Program-made: the position numbers and the translations under genes
In this document: piece by piece, positions 1 through 12,624 of the stretch
Layout: each line of letters begins with the position of its first letter
Position numbering within the stretch: the first letter of the stretch is position 1
The notes under the pieces: generated by a model
What the model saw: only the letters and a program-made list of their open reading frames with translations
What the model was told of the DNA's origin: nothing
The model's database searches: none
From: Euryodendron excelsum
Lineage: Eukaryota; Streptophyta; Magnoliopsida; Ericales; Pentaphylacaceae
DNA: 64,000 nucleotides
Direction: 5' to 3'
NCBI GenBank assembly: GCA_033060915.1
Contig: CM065381.1
Span: forward strand, 29,695,836 to 29,759,835

Positions 1-36
1 GGATGACTTCTCAGTTTGTAGCGACATATATGATCA

Positions 37-2163
37 ATGCTTGACCTACCTAGAGTTCGTCCTAAAAAGGTGTCAGGAGAGTCACCTAGTTTTGAATTAG
101 GAGAAGTGTCACTTTATGGTGACACAAGGTATAGTATTGGCCACATCATTTTTAGGAGGGGTATTGAGGTAAATCTGGCCAAGGTGGAGTTTATCCAAAA
201 ACTACCTACCCCTAGGACCGTTAAAGATGTGTGTTCTTTTCTTGGGCATTCTAGCTTCTACCGGAGTTTCATTCAGTCTTTTAGTGCCATTTCTGAGCCT
301 TTATGTGCCCTCTTGGCGCAAGATGCTTCATTTGATTGGATGTGATCTTACCAATTAGTATTTGATACATTGAAGGACCACTTGACCACGGCTCCTATAA
401 TCCAACCTCTGGATTGGAGGCTACCATTTGAGATTATGTGTGATGCTAGTGACTACGCCATAGGGGCTGTTTTAGGTCAAAGGAATGACAAGAAGCCCCA
501 AGTACTTCATTACACTAGCAAGACTTTGAATAAGGCCCAAGTTAACTATACGACAACCGAGAAGGAATTACTTGCCATAGTATTTGCTTTAGATAAGTTT
601 AGGTCTTATTTGGTGGGCTCTTAAGTGATTGTGTACACCAACCATGCCACCCTCAAATACCTTTTATATAAGCAAGATGCTGAACCTAGACTAATCCAAT
701 GGATTCTCCTACTTTAAGAGTTTAATCTTGAGATAAGGGATAAGAAGAGGGTGGAGAATGTGGTTGTGGATCACCTCTCTAGGCATCCCTTTTATAGACC
801 TACCATTGATGACTTTCCCGTCAAAGAGACTTTTGTCGGTGAGGAACTCATGCTTTACCATGCCATAACATGTACTCTCACTCCATGGTACACCGATGTG
901 GCTAACTTTTTAGCCATCGGGGCTATTCCTACACATTAGTCCTCTTTGGATAAGAGAAAGTTCTTTAGGCTTATGCGAAATTTCTTTTGGGATGACCCTT
1001 ACCTTTTTAAATATTACCCGGACCAAGTGATTGGATGTTGTGTGCCCGATGATGAGTTCATGAGTGTGATGACTTTTTGTCATACTCAAGCATGTGGTGC
1101 TCATTTCTCTTCTTAGAAGACCATTGTAAAGATCTTGTGAAGTAGTCTATGTTGGCCTACCATATTTCAAGATGTCCATACTTTTTGCTTATCTTATGAC
1201 CATTGCCAAAGGCTAGGGAGCCTTGATAGATCCCATATTATGCCCTTTAATCCGATTATCATCTTAGAAATGTTTGATTGTTGGGGCATCGACTTCATAG
1301 GCCCTTTCCCTAGTTCCTTTGGCTACCTTTACATCCTTGTGGCCATTTATTATGTTTTTAAGTGGGTAAAGGCTATTGCCACCTGGACTAATGACCTCCA
1401 AGTGGTGGTCAAGTTCCTTAAAAAGCATATATTTTGCCAATTTGGCATGCCTCGAGCCATCATTAGTGATGGTGGCTCCCACTTTTGCAACTGATTGATA
1501 GGAGTGGTCATGGAAAAGTATGGCATTGTGTATAAAGTTGGTCTTCGTTATCATCCCAAAATCCAAGGGCAAGTAGAACTAGCCAACTGAGAGATCAAGA
1601 CCATCTTAGAGAAGACGGTCAATCCTTCTCGCAAGGATTGATCATTACGATGGATTGATGTTTTGTGGGCATATCGTCCCACTTAAAAAACTATTCTCAG
1701 AGCTTCCCCATACCATCTTGTGTATGGGAAGGTATGTCACCTCCCTGTAGAGGTTGAGCACAAGGCTTATTGGGCTATTAGGCAACTCAATGAAGGGATT
1801 GAAGAGGCGGGAGGCCATAGAAAGCTACGACTCAATGAGCTTGAGGAGCATGAGAATGCAAAGATCTCTTAGGCTAAGATGAAAGCCCACCATGATCAAC
1901 ACATTAGAAGGAAGGCTGTTTATGTAGGCCAAAAAGTGTTGCTCTATGATTCCTGGTTGTATTTGTTTCCAGGCAAGTTGAAGAGCAAGTGGGGCGGGCC
2001 TTATTTGGTGAACGAGGTCATCCCTTATGGGGCCATTGAAGTGGAAAGTATTGACACCGGGGCGAGCTTTAAAGATAATGCGCAAAGACTCAAGCCCTAC
2101 TTTGAGCACCATCCCAAGGTGATTGATTGTGTGGATCTTGTTGTTCTACCAATCCTTAAATGA
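37..2163 (+). pseudogene. Ty3/gypsy pol remnant (RT end, RNase H, integrase)
   Basis: Translated fragments match pol in order. At 37-345 is the RT connection region with FLGHSSFYRSFI. At 370-624 is RNase H with IMCDASDYAIGAVLGQ and the motif YTTTEKELLAIVFAL; it continues past a stop as [10 protein letters not shown]. At about 1030-1210 are the Cys/His remains of the integrase zinc finger. At 1240-1494 is the integrase core with WGIDFIGPFPSSFG and PRAIISDGGSHFCN, in which the first two catalytic acidic residues are visible. At 1879-2163 is the integrase C-terminal part ending FKDNAQRLKPYFEHHP. At least six in-frame stops or frame changes separate the pieces (for example after 342, 621, 939 and 1494). 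The RT catalytic YxDD block is outside the window. No functional polyprotein can be made. Confidence 0.9.
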
Positions 2164-2261
2164 TTATTGTGCAATGTCATCTTAGGAGTAGTGTAATTAG
2201 TTTAGGTTTCGTTTCTTCAGTTTTCTTTTTCTTTTTTTTTTCCCTCTTTCCTCCTTGTTCT

Positions 2262-2297
2262 TGTGCATTGAGAACAATACAAGCTTTTAGGTGGGGT
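2262..2297 (+). other. Internal (first) polypurine-tract region of the Athila-like element
   Basis: About 100 bases after the end of pol the sequence reads cattgagaacaatacaagc and then ttttaggtggggtaggg. Athila-type elements carry a very similar block (a cattgaggacaatg-like stretch followed by a G-rich tract) after pol. It is a second purine-rich priming or processing site separate from the tract next to the 3' LTR. The call rests on position and wording only. Confidence 0.5.
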
Positions 2298-2930
2298 AGG
2301 GATAAAATTCAGAGGCTTACCCTTTGTTTCTATAGTTTTAAGCTTTATTTTTTCAATTTTTGCTCAATTTTAGGCTTATGCTTGCATTTTGGAGTAGAAG
2401 GGTTTTTCAATCATGTGCATGGTCTATTGACCGTAAGCACGGTTGGTTGACCGTGCTTACGGTTACCAGAACTGTATGTACAGTGATGTGGCGGCAGTTG
2501 ATTGGTGAATGGTTGGTGTTTCTTTGAATCGTCTAGGAGACCGTGCTTACGAACACGTGTTCATGCCTATGGTTCTTTAAGCTGTACCTATGGTAGTAAC
2601 TTGCTTCTTACACTCGCAAAGAGCTGTGCCTACAGTTGTGAAAGGATTCCTATGGATGCTAGTCCCGTAGGCATGCCATTTTCACCAGTGCGTATGGTGT
2701 TGGCTTCCTTATATATATCTGTGAGTTTTTTTAGTTAACCCACTTATTACAGTGAGTTAACTTAGCAGTTAACTCACAGAGTGAGTGAGGGAGTGTCCAA
2801 ACCGAGTAATGGAGTCTTGTTAGTTTTTAATTGCAATCCTAGCTATTCTAAGCTCGATCCCGGTCCATCTTTAGCTATACCTCTTCGAGCCCTTCTTTGT
2901 CTTTTCTTTCATTTCTTTTTTTGGAGTCTA

Positions 2931-3860
2931 GATGTCTAAGGGGCCGTGAAATATGGCGACCCACAAGTGGCCCACTATCTTTGATGAGACCCAATTCAAT
3001 GGTTGGGCCGCCCAGGATCTTTATGAGGGAGTTTTTACCCGTAGAGGGCTAGCTCAGGAGCATGGGATTTCACTCGAGCTCTATGAGAGAGAGCTATATT
3101 GTTGGAGCAATGTTTTTGTTTAAAGAGGGTGGACACGATTGGATCAATGTAGTGGTTAGCATGAGTTTAAGCTAATTGCTGAGCTGATGGCCAACGTCTC
3201 AGCCACCGATTCTTGTGACACTACAAGTGACGAGCAGCTCGTCACATAAGCTAGCGATAAGGCCATAATGATTACCCTTGCAACTTTTGTTAAGTTCTTT
3301 GGGCTCCCTAAGGTAGTTGAGCAGGATCTCAAGTATTCAGATATAGGCGAGGTTAACCATGCAGTGATGGTGGCTAAGGTGTGTAATGTTGGTGTCTAGT
3401 GAATTTCTTCACAAATTAGCAGTTTGAGGGGTTGTCAAAGAATATTATTATTGGTCAATTGGTTGGGATAGAGAGGAGTGTGTAGTGGGCCCAGCAACAG
3501 CCCCAAGCCAAGCATCAGCAGGCACGCCCTACACTTCAGGCATTGTCTCAATTGGTAGATCAGCAGGGTACCTATATGCAGGAGCAAACCACGACTATTA
3601 TGCAGCTACAGTGTCTTGTGGCATCCTTCTAGCAGCATCAAGCTGGTTTTGATAGGCAGCTAATAGCTTTTTAGACTGCCCAGACCTAGCAGTTTGTATC
3701 TATCCAGGTAGCTCAAACTAGATTTTAGGAGGAGATCAGAGCTGAGCAGAGTTATCATGAGCAGATGTTGACTGATATTCTAGCTCAGTACTAGCGATAG
3801 TGAGCTGGATCGTCCGTAGGACCATCTATTTTGGCCCCAAAGGCACCTTCTTCCGTGGGT
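2931..3860 (+). pseudogene. Env-like / plant-transposon-domain ORF remnant of the Athila-like element
   Basis: Downstream of pol an ATG at 2931 opens a reading frame stopped by TGA six codons later; the frame then continues from the ATG at 2952 as MATHKWPTIFDETQFNGWAA. Further on come glutamine-rich, coiled-coil-like pieces (for example about 3490-3790, with QALSQLVDQQGTYMQEQ) broken by several stops. The position between pol and the 3' LTR and the W/F-rich start fit the extra ORF of Athila elements, often called env-like or a putative plant transposon protein. No membrane segment is clear. Function in this family is unproven, and this copy is dead. Confidence 0.5.
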
Positions 3861-5714
3861 GGCCACATTTTTCAAGAGGTTAATGACTTCAGTCAGTGGT
3901 AGTTAGAGATAGGGTTTAGATAGCATCTATTTTTTACTTGTATATCATATTGATGTATCTAAAACTTAATTGTTCATGTGACTTTTCTAGTTGTTTATGA
4001 GCTTATTGTATATCTTGGTTATTGTACTTTTATCTCTTTTAATTTACATATTTATTCCTAGTTACCATTTGAGTTAATGATTCTTCGTTATATGGGAGCA
4101 TTGGTAGAGGTTGAGAGTATCATATGGTTTCTTTTGCATTATTGGTTTATCTTTAGCACATCTACTACTGTTAGTTTTTTTATGACTCTTATTATTCACA
4201 ATGGATGTGTTGATGCTTAGCATATTTATGAGATTCAATCTTTGATTTTTGAATGGTTAAGGTGTTGTATAGATTATATTCATAGCATGAGGGGCATTAC
4301 ATTCTTTGATTTTAATGTTTTATGGGATGTTATCTTGAGTACACATTAGTACGGGGAGTATACTTATTAAAGATAAATCATGAATGTAACTTCATTATAC
4401 TAGCTTGTACATTTGTAGCTGAATTTGAGTGGAGATCTTTACCTTGTGTGCTTTAGAGTTGTATGCTTCAGTGAGGAGAGTTTACATTTACTCAAGGAGA
4501 TTTTATTAGTTCTTATTTTGATTCAATGGCTTCATTTACATTTGCATTTGGCTCATATCTATATTATCTATTATATTGACACTCATATTCTTTCAAGATC
4601 TACTTCATGTATACTTTGGAGATGATTTTAGGCCATATTTCTTCTATTTGAGTCACCGATATAATGTTAATTCCATCTCCTTTATTAAAGAAGGACTATT
4701 GTTGAGATAGCTTTGCCTAGTGAGAGGTACAAACCTTCATTATATTGAAAGCTCTTGAAAATGAGAAGAAAAGCTAGGTTGTTCGAAAGTAACAAGAAAA
4801 GGTGAAGGTATTTAGAAGGGCAACAAGGAAAAGTGAAAGAAAAGAAAGAAACAAGGGATTTGAAAGCAACATAAAAGAGAAAAGAAGTAAAGAAACAAGA
4901 AAGAGAAGGGCTGAAGCCTTAAAGAGGCAAGAAAATTTGCTAAAAAGTTGAAGTTAGGAAAAAGAGAAGAATTGCTTCATTGGCACTACATGCCTTTATC
5001 ACACATGTATTTTACACTTTTACCTCTTTCCTCTTTTCTATACCTTACCTTACCTTGAAACCTATTAGCCTTCCCTTACAAAGTCTTTTATGATTCAAAG
5101 CATGCACTTTATTTGAGATTTTGTTTGGATATGAGTTATTACTTGTCAATCATGTTTAGTAATACTTAAGCTATGAGCATTCTTTCATGAAGTCATGCCA
5201 AGTCAATACACTATCATTATTGCGTTTTTTGATATTTGGATTACTCTCTTGCATATTATGACATTTACTCCATTTAAAGTATTCCATTGAGAGGAATCTT
5301 GTGCGTAGTTGTTTGAAAGTGTATATCCAATGAGAACTTGGATCAAGGCTCCAAGTCTATGAATAAATGAGTAGATGCATTTGAACTACATTGCATGATT
5401 TGCACACACACACAAAGGAACCTCACATTTATGTCCTTATGGAAATAGTCTTGCATGCATTGAGATTATAGATGTTTTGTTGAGATTGTTTTAATACACT
5501 AATGCATTATCTCTATATTGTTCTAGATCTTTGATTGTTGATCATGAGTTGATGTTTGTAGGTGTCATCACTATAAGCCCTCACAAGACACCACTCGTCC
5601 ACTAGAGGTAACCTAGAAGTTCAAAGACTTGATGCTTGGCCTAAATGCATTCGTGACTCTTACGAAAGTGGAGATTATCTATTGTTATTATTTTGCTAGG
5701 GACTAGCAAAAGCT
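3861..5714 (+). other. Non-coding 3' region of the Athila-like element
   Basis: AT-rich sequence between the env-like remnant and the LTR with no credible ORF. It contains a purine-rich stretch (about 4740-4970, many gaaa/aagaa words) and short open frames without family resemblance. It ends at the polypurine tract. Confidence 0.5.
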
Positions 5715-5724
5715 AGGTGGGGGA
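5715..5724 (+). other. Polypurine tract next to the 3' LTR
   Basis: The sequence actagcaaaagctaggtggg followed by ggga abuts TGGTAATTGC, which is taken as the LTR start. The wording and the G-run match the plus-strand primer site of Tat/Athila elements. Confidence 0.6.
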
Positions 5725-6079
5725 TGGTAATTGCACTCCAAAAGTGTAATCCTTAGACCCTAAATAGCCTTAGATAGTCCATTTAGAATGTTTCTATGCT
5801 TATTTTAGTCTAATAACGCCCCTAATGATGTTTTATGCTTGATTTATAGATTTGGAGCTTAAAAGGGGTTGAGATTTAAATCAAATGGTAATTTGGTCAT
5901 TTTAACCGTGCACAAGGTCTGGTGATCGTGCCTACGATCACCTAACCATGTGCACAGTGGCTCCTACCATGCCTACGCCTGCAAAGATTTGAGCCATTAC
6001 TGAGAGGGGGATTTCTTTGTAAAAAGGTCCGTAAGAAGACCGTGCTTACAGTTTTTAGATCTGTGTGCATAGTTAGTCT

Positions 6080-8209
6080 TGTTGGCCCAAGAAGGCAACC
6101 CAAGAGGAGGGGTGAATTGGGTTTTATAAAATTTATATCAAACAATGCAACTAAAAACAATTTAAGCAATGTAGCAGTGAGCAATCAAACTAATAACCAA
6201 TAGAGCAAATAATAAGATGCAATGCAAGGAAGTAATATGAGCAAAGAGATGAAGAACACCAGATTTATAGAGGTTCGGCCAAACCTTGCCTAAGTCCTCT
6301 CTTCCTCGATCCTCTCGAATGTATTCCACTATTTAAACTTTCCTTACACAGGTGCTAGTTTTTCTCCAAGTGCCTAGCTCACTCTTACAAGAGCTCTTCC
6401 CCAAGCTCTCAAAACCCAAGATATTTTCTCCAAACTTCTCTCAAACTTACGAGTGATTTTGTCCAAGCTTCACTCAAACTTACAAGTGATTTTGTCCAAA
6501 CTTCACTCAAACTTACAAGTGTTTTTTCCTAGCTACACTCAAACTCACAAGTGTTTTTCTCAAGAACACTCAAACTCACAAATTTACAAACCAACCCAAT
6601 AATAGATAAAGGTTGTATAATGAATAACACTCTCTCAAAGAGTAGATAAACAAATTTTCAGCTCACTCAAGAACCCCCCCAAATGAATAAAAACAATGTA
6701 TAATATATAGGAGATGAAATCTCACTTGTAGCTCTTAATCTTGTGTTCTTCTCATGTTCTTCTTACACCAATATATGTTGGGGATCTTGTATATATAGCC
6801 TTGGATCAATTCTAGCCGTTGGAGAAGTATGAGAGTGGTTTTGCTGGCAGATCGCACCATTACTCATGTCAGAAAATATAGTTGTTGATGTCGGAAGTCG
6901 ACTCTTTTTGTGTTTCAGCAGATTTTTCAAGACTTTATCCAAATGAGTCGACTCTTTTGTGCTAGGGGTCAACTCTTTTTGTCTGAGACTGCAAAATCAA
7001 CTCTCTATTTGAATGAGTCGACTCTTTTAGAGTGAGGGGTCGACTCTTTTGATGTTCCATCAAATTTTCAACCTCTGTTTGAATGAGTCGACTCTTTTGC
7101 TTGATGGGTCGACTCTTTTTAGGAAAATCCTTAACTTTTTGCGATACTTCTTCAATATTCTTCAATATCTTAAAGTTCTTTAAGGATCATCTAACTAAGG
7201 TTTCTAAGGCTTGAAAAGACTTTTTCAAGACATGTTGATTTCAAGAACACCTTCAACTCTTCAAGATGAAATCAATTCACTTTTGATTACATTTAGAGTT
7301 CTTCAATCAACATCACTTCTTCTATTTATCCAAGTCTTCTTCAAAATCTTCAAGAGAGCTTCCAAGACTTGAGATCTCTTATCAATACTTTCAAGACATC
7401 TTCAAAACTTTTAAGAAAGCTTCCATGTCTTTAAGTGAGTCTCTTCTTCTTCCATTCTTGCAAGACATCTTCAAATCTTCAAGGTGAGCTTCCATACCTT
7501 GTAAAAGTCATCTAAATGAGGTTGTAATTATGAGATTGATGAATGTGTCAACTCATCATACTTAATCAACCTTTGATCATTCTTGACAAGCTTCTCAACA
7601 CAAGTTCTTCAATATCTTCCAATGTGATAAGTAGAAACTTACTCCCATTTTCTTTTGTGCTTTATGCCTCAATGCATTTTCCAGATTTAAAGCCAAACAA
7701 TCAACCAATTTAGAAGTTCATAGCATACATGATACTTTAGTGGACTTGATATGGCCATGAGGATCGAAGGTCTTCATAGTGAAGTGTAAACCACATTTGT
7801 ATGGTGCCAGGTCTTCGGTCTTCAAGTCTACTTGAAATTCTTTGTTGTATTTGCACTTCTATTTGTACTTTAGTCTTCAAGAATTGATTCCATATCAACT
7901 TGAATACTCTTCAAATAATCTTGCTTGAGCGCTTTGCTTCTTTTAATAACTTCTTGAATCATCATAAGATCTTCAATCACTTGCATCCTTCATTTGAATA
8001 CTTGTTGAACTCCTTAAGCATCTTCAATCTCTTCAAGAATAAGATTACCTAAGTAATCTTCTTGTTGGATACTCAACCGATCAGCTCAATTATTTTCTTG
8101 TTATCAAATGATTATAATCTAATCTGCACACTCAAGTGAAATCATTAGATAACAACCACATGGTTTTGTTATCATCAAAATCAACATGGGGATCAACCTT
8201 GAGTCAACA
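6080..8209 (+). mobile_element. 2.13 kb solo LTR inserted in the Athila-like LTR
   Basis: The left end is TGTTGGCCCAAG and the right end TTGAGTCAACA, so the termini are the LTR-type TGTTG...CAACA. The five bases AGTCT stand at 6075-6079 and again at 8210-8214, a perfect target-site duplication. No primer-binding site, polypurine tract or coding sequence lies between, so this is a solo LTR left by LTR-LTR recombination. A TATA-like box lies at 6790-6797 (gtatatatagcc), giving a U3 of about 0.7 kb. The part downstream of it is rich in short cttcaag/tcttcaa repeats. The superfamily (copia or gypsy) cannot be told from the LTR alone. Confidence 0.88.
6896..7121 (+). repeat. Array of GTCGACTCTTTT motifs just downstream of the LTR TATA
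   Basis: Seven copies of GTC(G/A)ACTCTTTT, most preceded by GA or GG, are spaced about 25-70 bases apart inside the solo LTR. GTCGAC is itself palindromic. The array begins about 100 bases after the TATA box, so it would lie in R/U5 or the early leader of the element transcript. Confidence 0.7.
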
Positions 8210-9138
8210 AGTCTAACCATGGCTACAGTTTATGAGATTTCTATTTTGAATTAAGCTTATAAATACAAGTTTGGATGAGAATTTGAGGATCTAGCCTTAT
8301 TTTCTTAACTTTGTATGAATTTTCTCTCCTTAGAATCTTTAGAAACTTCAATTGTGTGAGTTTAGTTCATTGTAATTCCTTTATATTTTCATTGTAAGAG
8401 CATTTTAAAGTTGTTTTCAATATGAATTTCGTTCTAATTCTCCTTAGATTTCAATTGCTTGCTTTCAATTGAATTCAATTTCAATCTCTTTCTTGGATAT
8501 GAGTTACTAGACTTCAAATTGGATTCAATTGTGAAGAACACTTGAAGAATTCAAGGAATCATTGAAGGGATTGCATAAATTCAATGTTTTATCTATTTGG
8601 ATTTTTAATTCTCTTTGATTGATTGTTGGATCTCTTAGATCACCTATGCTATTGACTATGTTTGGCAATTTCAAGTCATGATTTAGCAATTATGGCTTGG
8701 AATTAACCAAATCGATGGTATTAGCGTAGGATGCTTAGATTGATTACAAATCTAACATCAATTATCAAGTTTCAAAGCTAAATTTCCTGAATTGCTACCC
8801 CTTGATTGTGGATAGAAACTTGAGTTATAAACCTTCAATGAGTCATTGGATTGTTTAGGCGTGTGGATTAATTGAGCCCAATTTCTCTTTAATTTGATTA
8901 AATCTCTATTGCATTTTAATTTCCTAGCTCTCAACCAACCAAAACCCAAATTGATTTTTGTTTACCCTTTTATAGATGCATTTTCTATTGATTATAAGCG
9001 TTTGAGTGAGCTTGAGTGAGCCTAAGCCACTAGTCTATATAGGATTCTGGACCCCGAGAAAAATACGATACCCATCCACCATTGGGTTAAACTATGACAA
9101 CATCATGCACTTGCAGGGAGTAGTCAAGTATGTAGTTT

Positions 9139-11685
9139 TTAAAGACCATTTTAATAAAAACTCAAGAGAGTAAAGGTTTTTAAAACCTCCTATGAAGTGG
9201 GTTGCTTTAGAAAACCACTAGGGTGTTGAAAACCACTTTAGTGAGCTACGGTTCATATGGTTGATTTGATGGAAACCACTCTAAGGAGGGCTTTCTTAGG
9301 ACCATTCTAACCTCAAAACTCAAGAAAGAAAAACCATTAAAGACCTCCTCAAAGAAGGGTTGTTTTTGAAGACTTTTGAAGATATTGAAAACCTCTTTTA
9401 GAGAAGGGGTTTTGGAAACCATTTTTATGCAACTCAAGAGAGTGAAATGCATGAATGCAAAGGTAGAGATTAGGGATTTTTGGAAAGCTTTCTAAGGCTT
9501 GGAAAACTAGGACTATTGGCTTAAACTTCAAGAAACTCCAATTTAAAGACACTTTTTGACAACCATTTTAACCTGAACTTTGTAGAACTCTTGAAAATGA
9601 AACTTGCAGAAATTTAAAAAAGGTTTGAAACATGACAACAAGACCATCATAAGCAATACATGAATATAGTAACCATCATAATGCAAGGGTCTTGAATCAT
9701 ACAAGGTTCAAGACTATTCCAGATCGTGCAATACAGGGTCATGAATCGTACATGCCATTCTGGAAAGATTTGGGAAAATCAATCGCATTCTCGATGTTTC
9801 CTTATAGTTTCTCTTGAATTGGGAGCCCCTAGGGAGCTTTGGATTATTCCAGATTATGGAGATATCGCTTTCGGAAGCATGCTTAAAAATAAGCTTTCGG
9901 GAGCATCTAGGACATGCTTCGTCAGTTTCCCAAAATAGCTGTTTTTGCACCATGCAATTAAGAGCTTCAGGAAACAACCATCCCTATCGAACCATACCAA
10001 TGGAAAGCCATCTCGAAGGACTTTAGGGAATTGCCTGATTTTTGCATTTCTCAAGTCGTTTGATGGTGTGTTTTAATTAGAGAATCAGGATTTAAACTAA
10101 CATCGTGAAGCATACTTTTACTTTTCCTAAGTGTTGGAAAAGTGCCCTTCTTTGGGCTATACAATCGCAACCTTCGGGAGATGCAATTGACCATCAAACC
10201 GTATCGATGGAAAATCTATCTCTCCGTCCTCAGAGAAATCCCTGATTTACCTATTTTTTGAGTCGTTTGACGGTGTGGTATAATCAGAGAATTAAAGAAA
10301 AAGGCAGCTTTGGCAAAGCGTTTGTGACACACTCCGCAAAACTTTTATTGACCTAGAAGGGTTTTGAGTCAAAGGACTCACTCAAAACTAAACAGGGTTC
10401 CTCCTTAGAGTATCCCAATGTGTGCTAGTTTGATTCTTAGAGCCGGTGTGGTTAGAAAGGGGGCTTGGGCATCTATGGGCAAAATGGTTATTTTGATTGA
10501 AACTTGCAAGAATGGAGCTGGAATAGACTTTATTCACACAAAAAGGTGTGCCTACCTATTTAGAGGTAGTTGGGTGTGATCTTACGATTTTGGGGGACTT
10601 GTACTTCCCAGTGAGCATGTCGTGGTGCCTAAGGGCAAAACGGTCATTTTGACCAAAATGAGAACAGAATTAGTTGAAATGGCACATTAAACATGCCAGA
10701 CTGTCGAGGATAGTCCCAGGAGAGTGGACTTAGCTTCTTGAGGACTTAGTACTTTCTTAATGACTTGTCGAAATGCCTAAGGGATAGTTTGGTCAACTTG
10801 ATCGGGCACCGAAGTGGGTCCGAAGTCGATTTGATTGACATCTTGAGTCTATCAGACTGTCGAGAGACATTTGGAGATGGTGGATTTACAATCCTGAGGA
10901 ATTGATGCTTTCTCAAAAGACGTGTCAGTTTGTCAAGGGGCAGAACAGTCATCTTGATCGAGTACCACCGAAATTGGTCTGGAGTCGTTTGGAATGGCAT
11001 ATTGCACATGTAGGACTATCCAAGGACAGTTCTGAAATGGTGGATTTACCTTTTCGAGAACTTAGTACTTTCTTAAAGAGCGTGCCAGAATGGTTATTTT
11101 TCACCGTGTTGGGCTAGCAAGCGTCAATGTCGACCTAGGTTTACGAGTGTTTCCTTCACTCCGATGATTGTGATGAGTTGGTTTCTGAAGTCACTCTTTT
11201 CTTAGGAGAATGTGCCATGGCCAAGGGGCAATTTCCGTCCTGTGACACTGGGTGTTTTAGTAGTGTATCCATGTTGACCTATTTGTGAGCGTGTCTGTCA
11301 CTCCGACAGCTTGGCGATTTATGAGTGCTTCCGCTATTCCGACGATGTTGGCATTGGTTTCAGAGATCACCTAGTCTCGGGAAGCTGCTAGATGCCAAAG
11401 AGGCATAACGGACATTCCACATTGGCGGGCTATCAGGCGCCAAAAGTGAACTGTTTAAGGTTTGGCGTTGGTTTTAGAGATCGTCCAGTCTTGAAAAGTT
11501 GCCTGGAGTGCCTAAGAAAATTTTGATTTTTGAGCTTCAATTAGGCCCCACAGGCCCGGGAAGTGACCAATTTACTTGACTAGACTTTTTTAAAAATCAG
11601 TTTGACCTTTATAGTGTTATGATGTTTGACTAGTGGTCTGGTCTGGTTTAGAAGTTGCCGAGCATACAAAAATAAGGTGCTTACA
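9139..11685 (-). mobile_element. Truncated reverse copy of the 5 kb-class LTR family
   Basis: Read on the minus strand, the piece starts at 11685 with TGTAAGCACCTTATTTTTG followed by GCTCGGCAA, as the LTRs at 23305 and 36178 do. Its inner part matches the 36178 copy in order: the roughly 208-base repeat units appear at about 10010-10060 and 10219-10270, and the accattctaacctcaaaac stretch near 9305 matches the reverse complement of about 38970. It stops near 9139, so the last roughly 2 kb of the LTR are missing and no TSD can be checked. The short ORFs inside it on both strands are not genes. Confidence 0.8.
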
Positions 11686-11699
11686 GCCACCTTAAATTT

Positions 11700-12600
11700 A
11701 TCACACGCATTGATCAAAGGAAGTACATAAGGTATAATCAAACCAAGTCAATGGCATGTGTCTTGTTTTCTTGCTCAAGTGGACTTGAAATTAGGAGACA
11801 TTGTTGAAGAGTAAGCTCCAAAACATGACATTGTATCTCAATGCTTGACAGTGAAATTGAAAGAGAAATTTATCTGTAAAAGTAGAATCGACAAGTCTAT
11901 TGAATTCCAACAACAAATTTAACCTTTAGTTATTCAAGATTCCATGGACAAAATGAATTTTCTCAAATTTCATTTCCTCTGTCTTTGTATTCATTTCATT
12001 TGTAATATGTAGATCCATTAAATTTTTGAATAAAGTGAGTTTCATTACAATTAAGAATTACAAAATTTAAAACAAATATGTAAAAAATTGGTTTGCCTCA
12101 GAATAATTAACGGTGTTAATGGGAAGAGAATGCTTCAAAATATATCCATTCTAAAGATATAAGCTTGAAGATTGTAAAATTGTTAAATTCTAATTCTACC
12201 ATATATGTTTTAATCCAATTGAATTTGAGTAATGTTGTACAAAATCTCCTTTCTCAGTCACTTTTTTTATTCGTTAAGGTTATGAGATCCAATTGATAAA
12301 TTTACTTGAGTAATGTTAGATATAAATTTATTTTTTATTTTTCAATCTCTTCTCTTACTCCTAAACAAAGACTGTCGGATCCTATTAAAAATTTCATAGG
12401 GAACCCACTCATTTATGTCTAGTAATGGAAAAAATTTTGAGAAATGAAATTATTAGCATTTTCTATTCACTTGGGTCTCATAGCCTTGTACTTAGGAGTG
12501 AGAAATGAGATCGGTACATGAAATTATTTATAACATTGTCTATTAAATTTATGTTCTAAGATGGGGGATGATACTCAGTAAAGTTAATATTGACTCAATT
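11700..12600 (+). repeat. Copy A of the LysM 5'-flank duplication
   Basis: The stretch beginning gatcaaaggaagtacataag reappears with substitutions and small indels at 14795-15560, and its later part again at 34260-34690. The matching order in three places marks it as part of a tandemly duplicated genomic segment whose gene is the LysM gene. No ORF lies in it. Confidence 0.75.
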
Positions 12601-12624
12601 GGGAATTGAGTTTAATTTTAATAT

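Larger units (their letters stand above)
1..9126 (+). mobile_element. Athila-like Ty3/gypsy retrotransposon, 3' portion, degenerate
   Basis: The order of parts is reverse transcriptase tail, RNase H, integrase, a first polypurine tract, an env-like remnant, a second polypurine tract and a 3' LTR. That order is the known layout of Athila-group Ty3/gypsy elements, which carry an extra ORF between pol and the 3' LTR. The 5' LTR, gag, protease and most of the RT lie left of the window or are lost. Stops and frameshifts interrupt every coding part, so the copy is dead. The right edge is approximate: LTR-like sequence ends in gtagtca near 9126, followed by a short stretch that looks like element leader, and then an unrelated reverse LTR fragment. 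Assignment to Athila rather than another Tat/Athila branch is inferred from layout and integrase wording. Confidence 0.8.
5725..9126 (+). mobile_element. 3' LTR of the Athila-like element, split by a solo LTR
   Basis: The LTR starts with TGGTAATTGC directly after the polypurine tract and runs to about 9126. With the 6080-8209 insertion and one target copy removed it is about 1.27 kb long. A TATA-like TATAAATA lies at 8258-8265. Near the right end the wording accattgggttaaactatg and catgcacttgcaggg is typical of Tat/Athila LTR ends. It also carries several copies of a cgtgcttacgg/cctacgatc-type motif (5905-6070). The exact 3' edge is uncertain because there is no second LTR to compare with in the window. 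Confidence 0.65.

Noticed and set aside
9714..10054. Overlapping 66-87-residue frames on both strands
   Set aside because: They lie in the 208-base repeat units of the truncated reverse LTR; no protein family.
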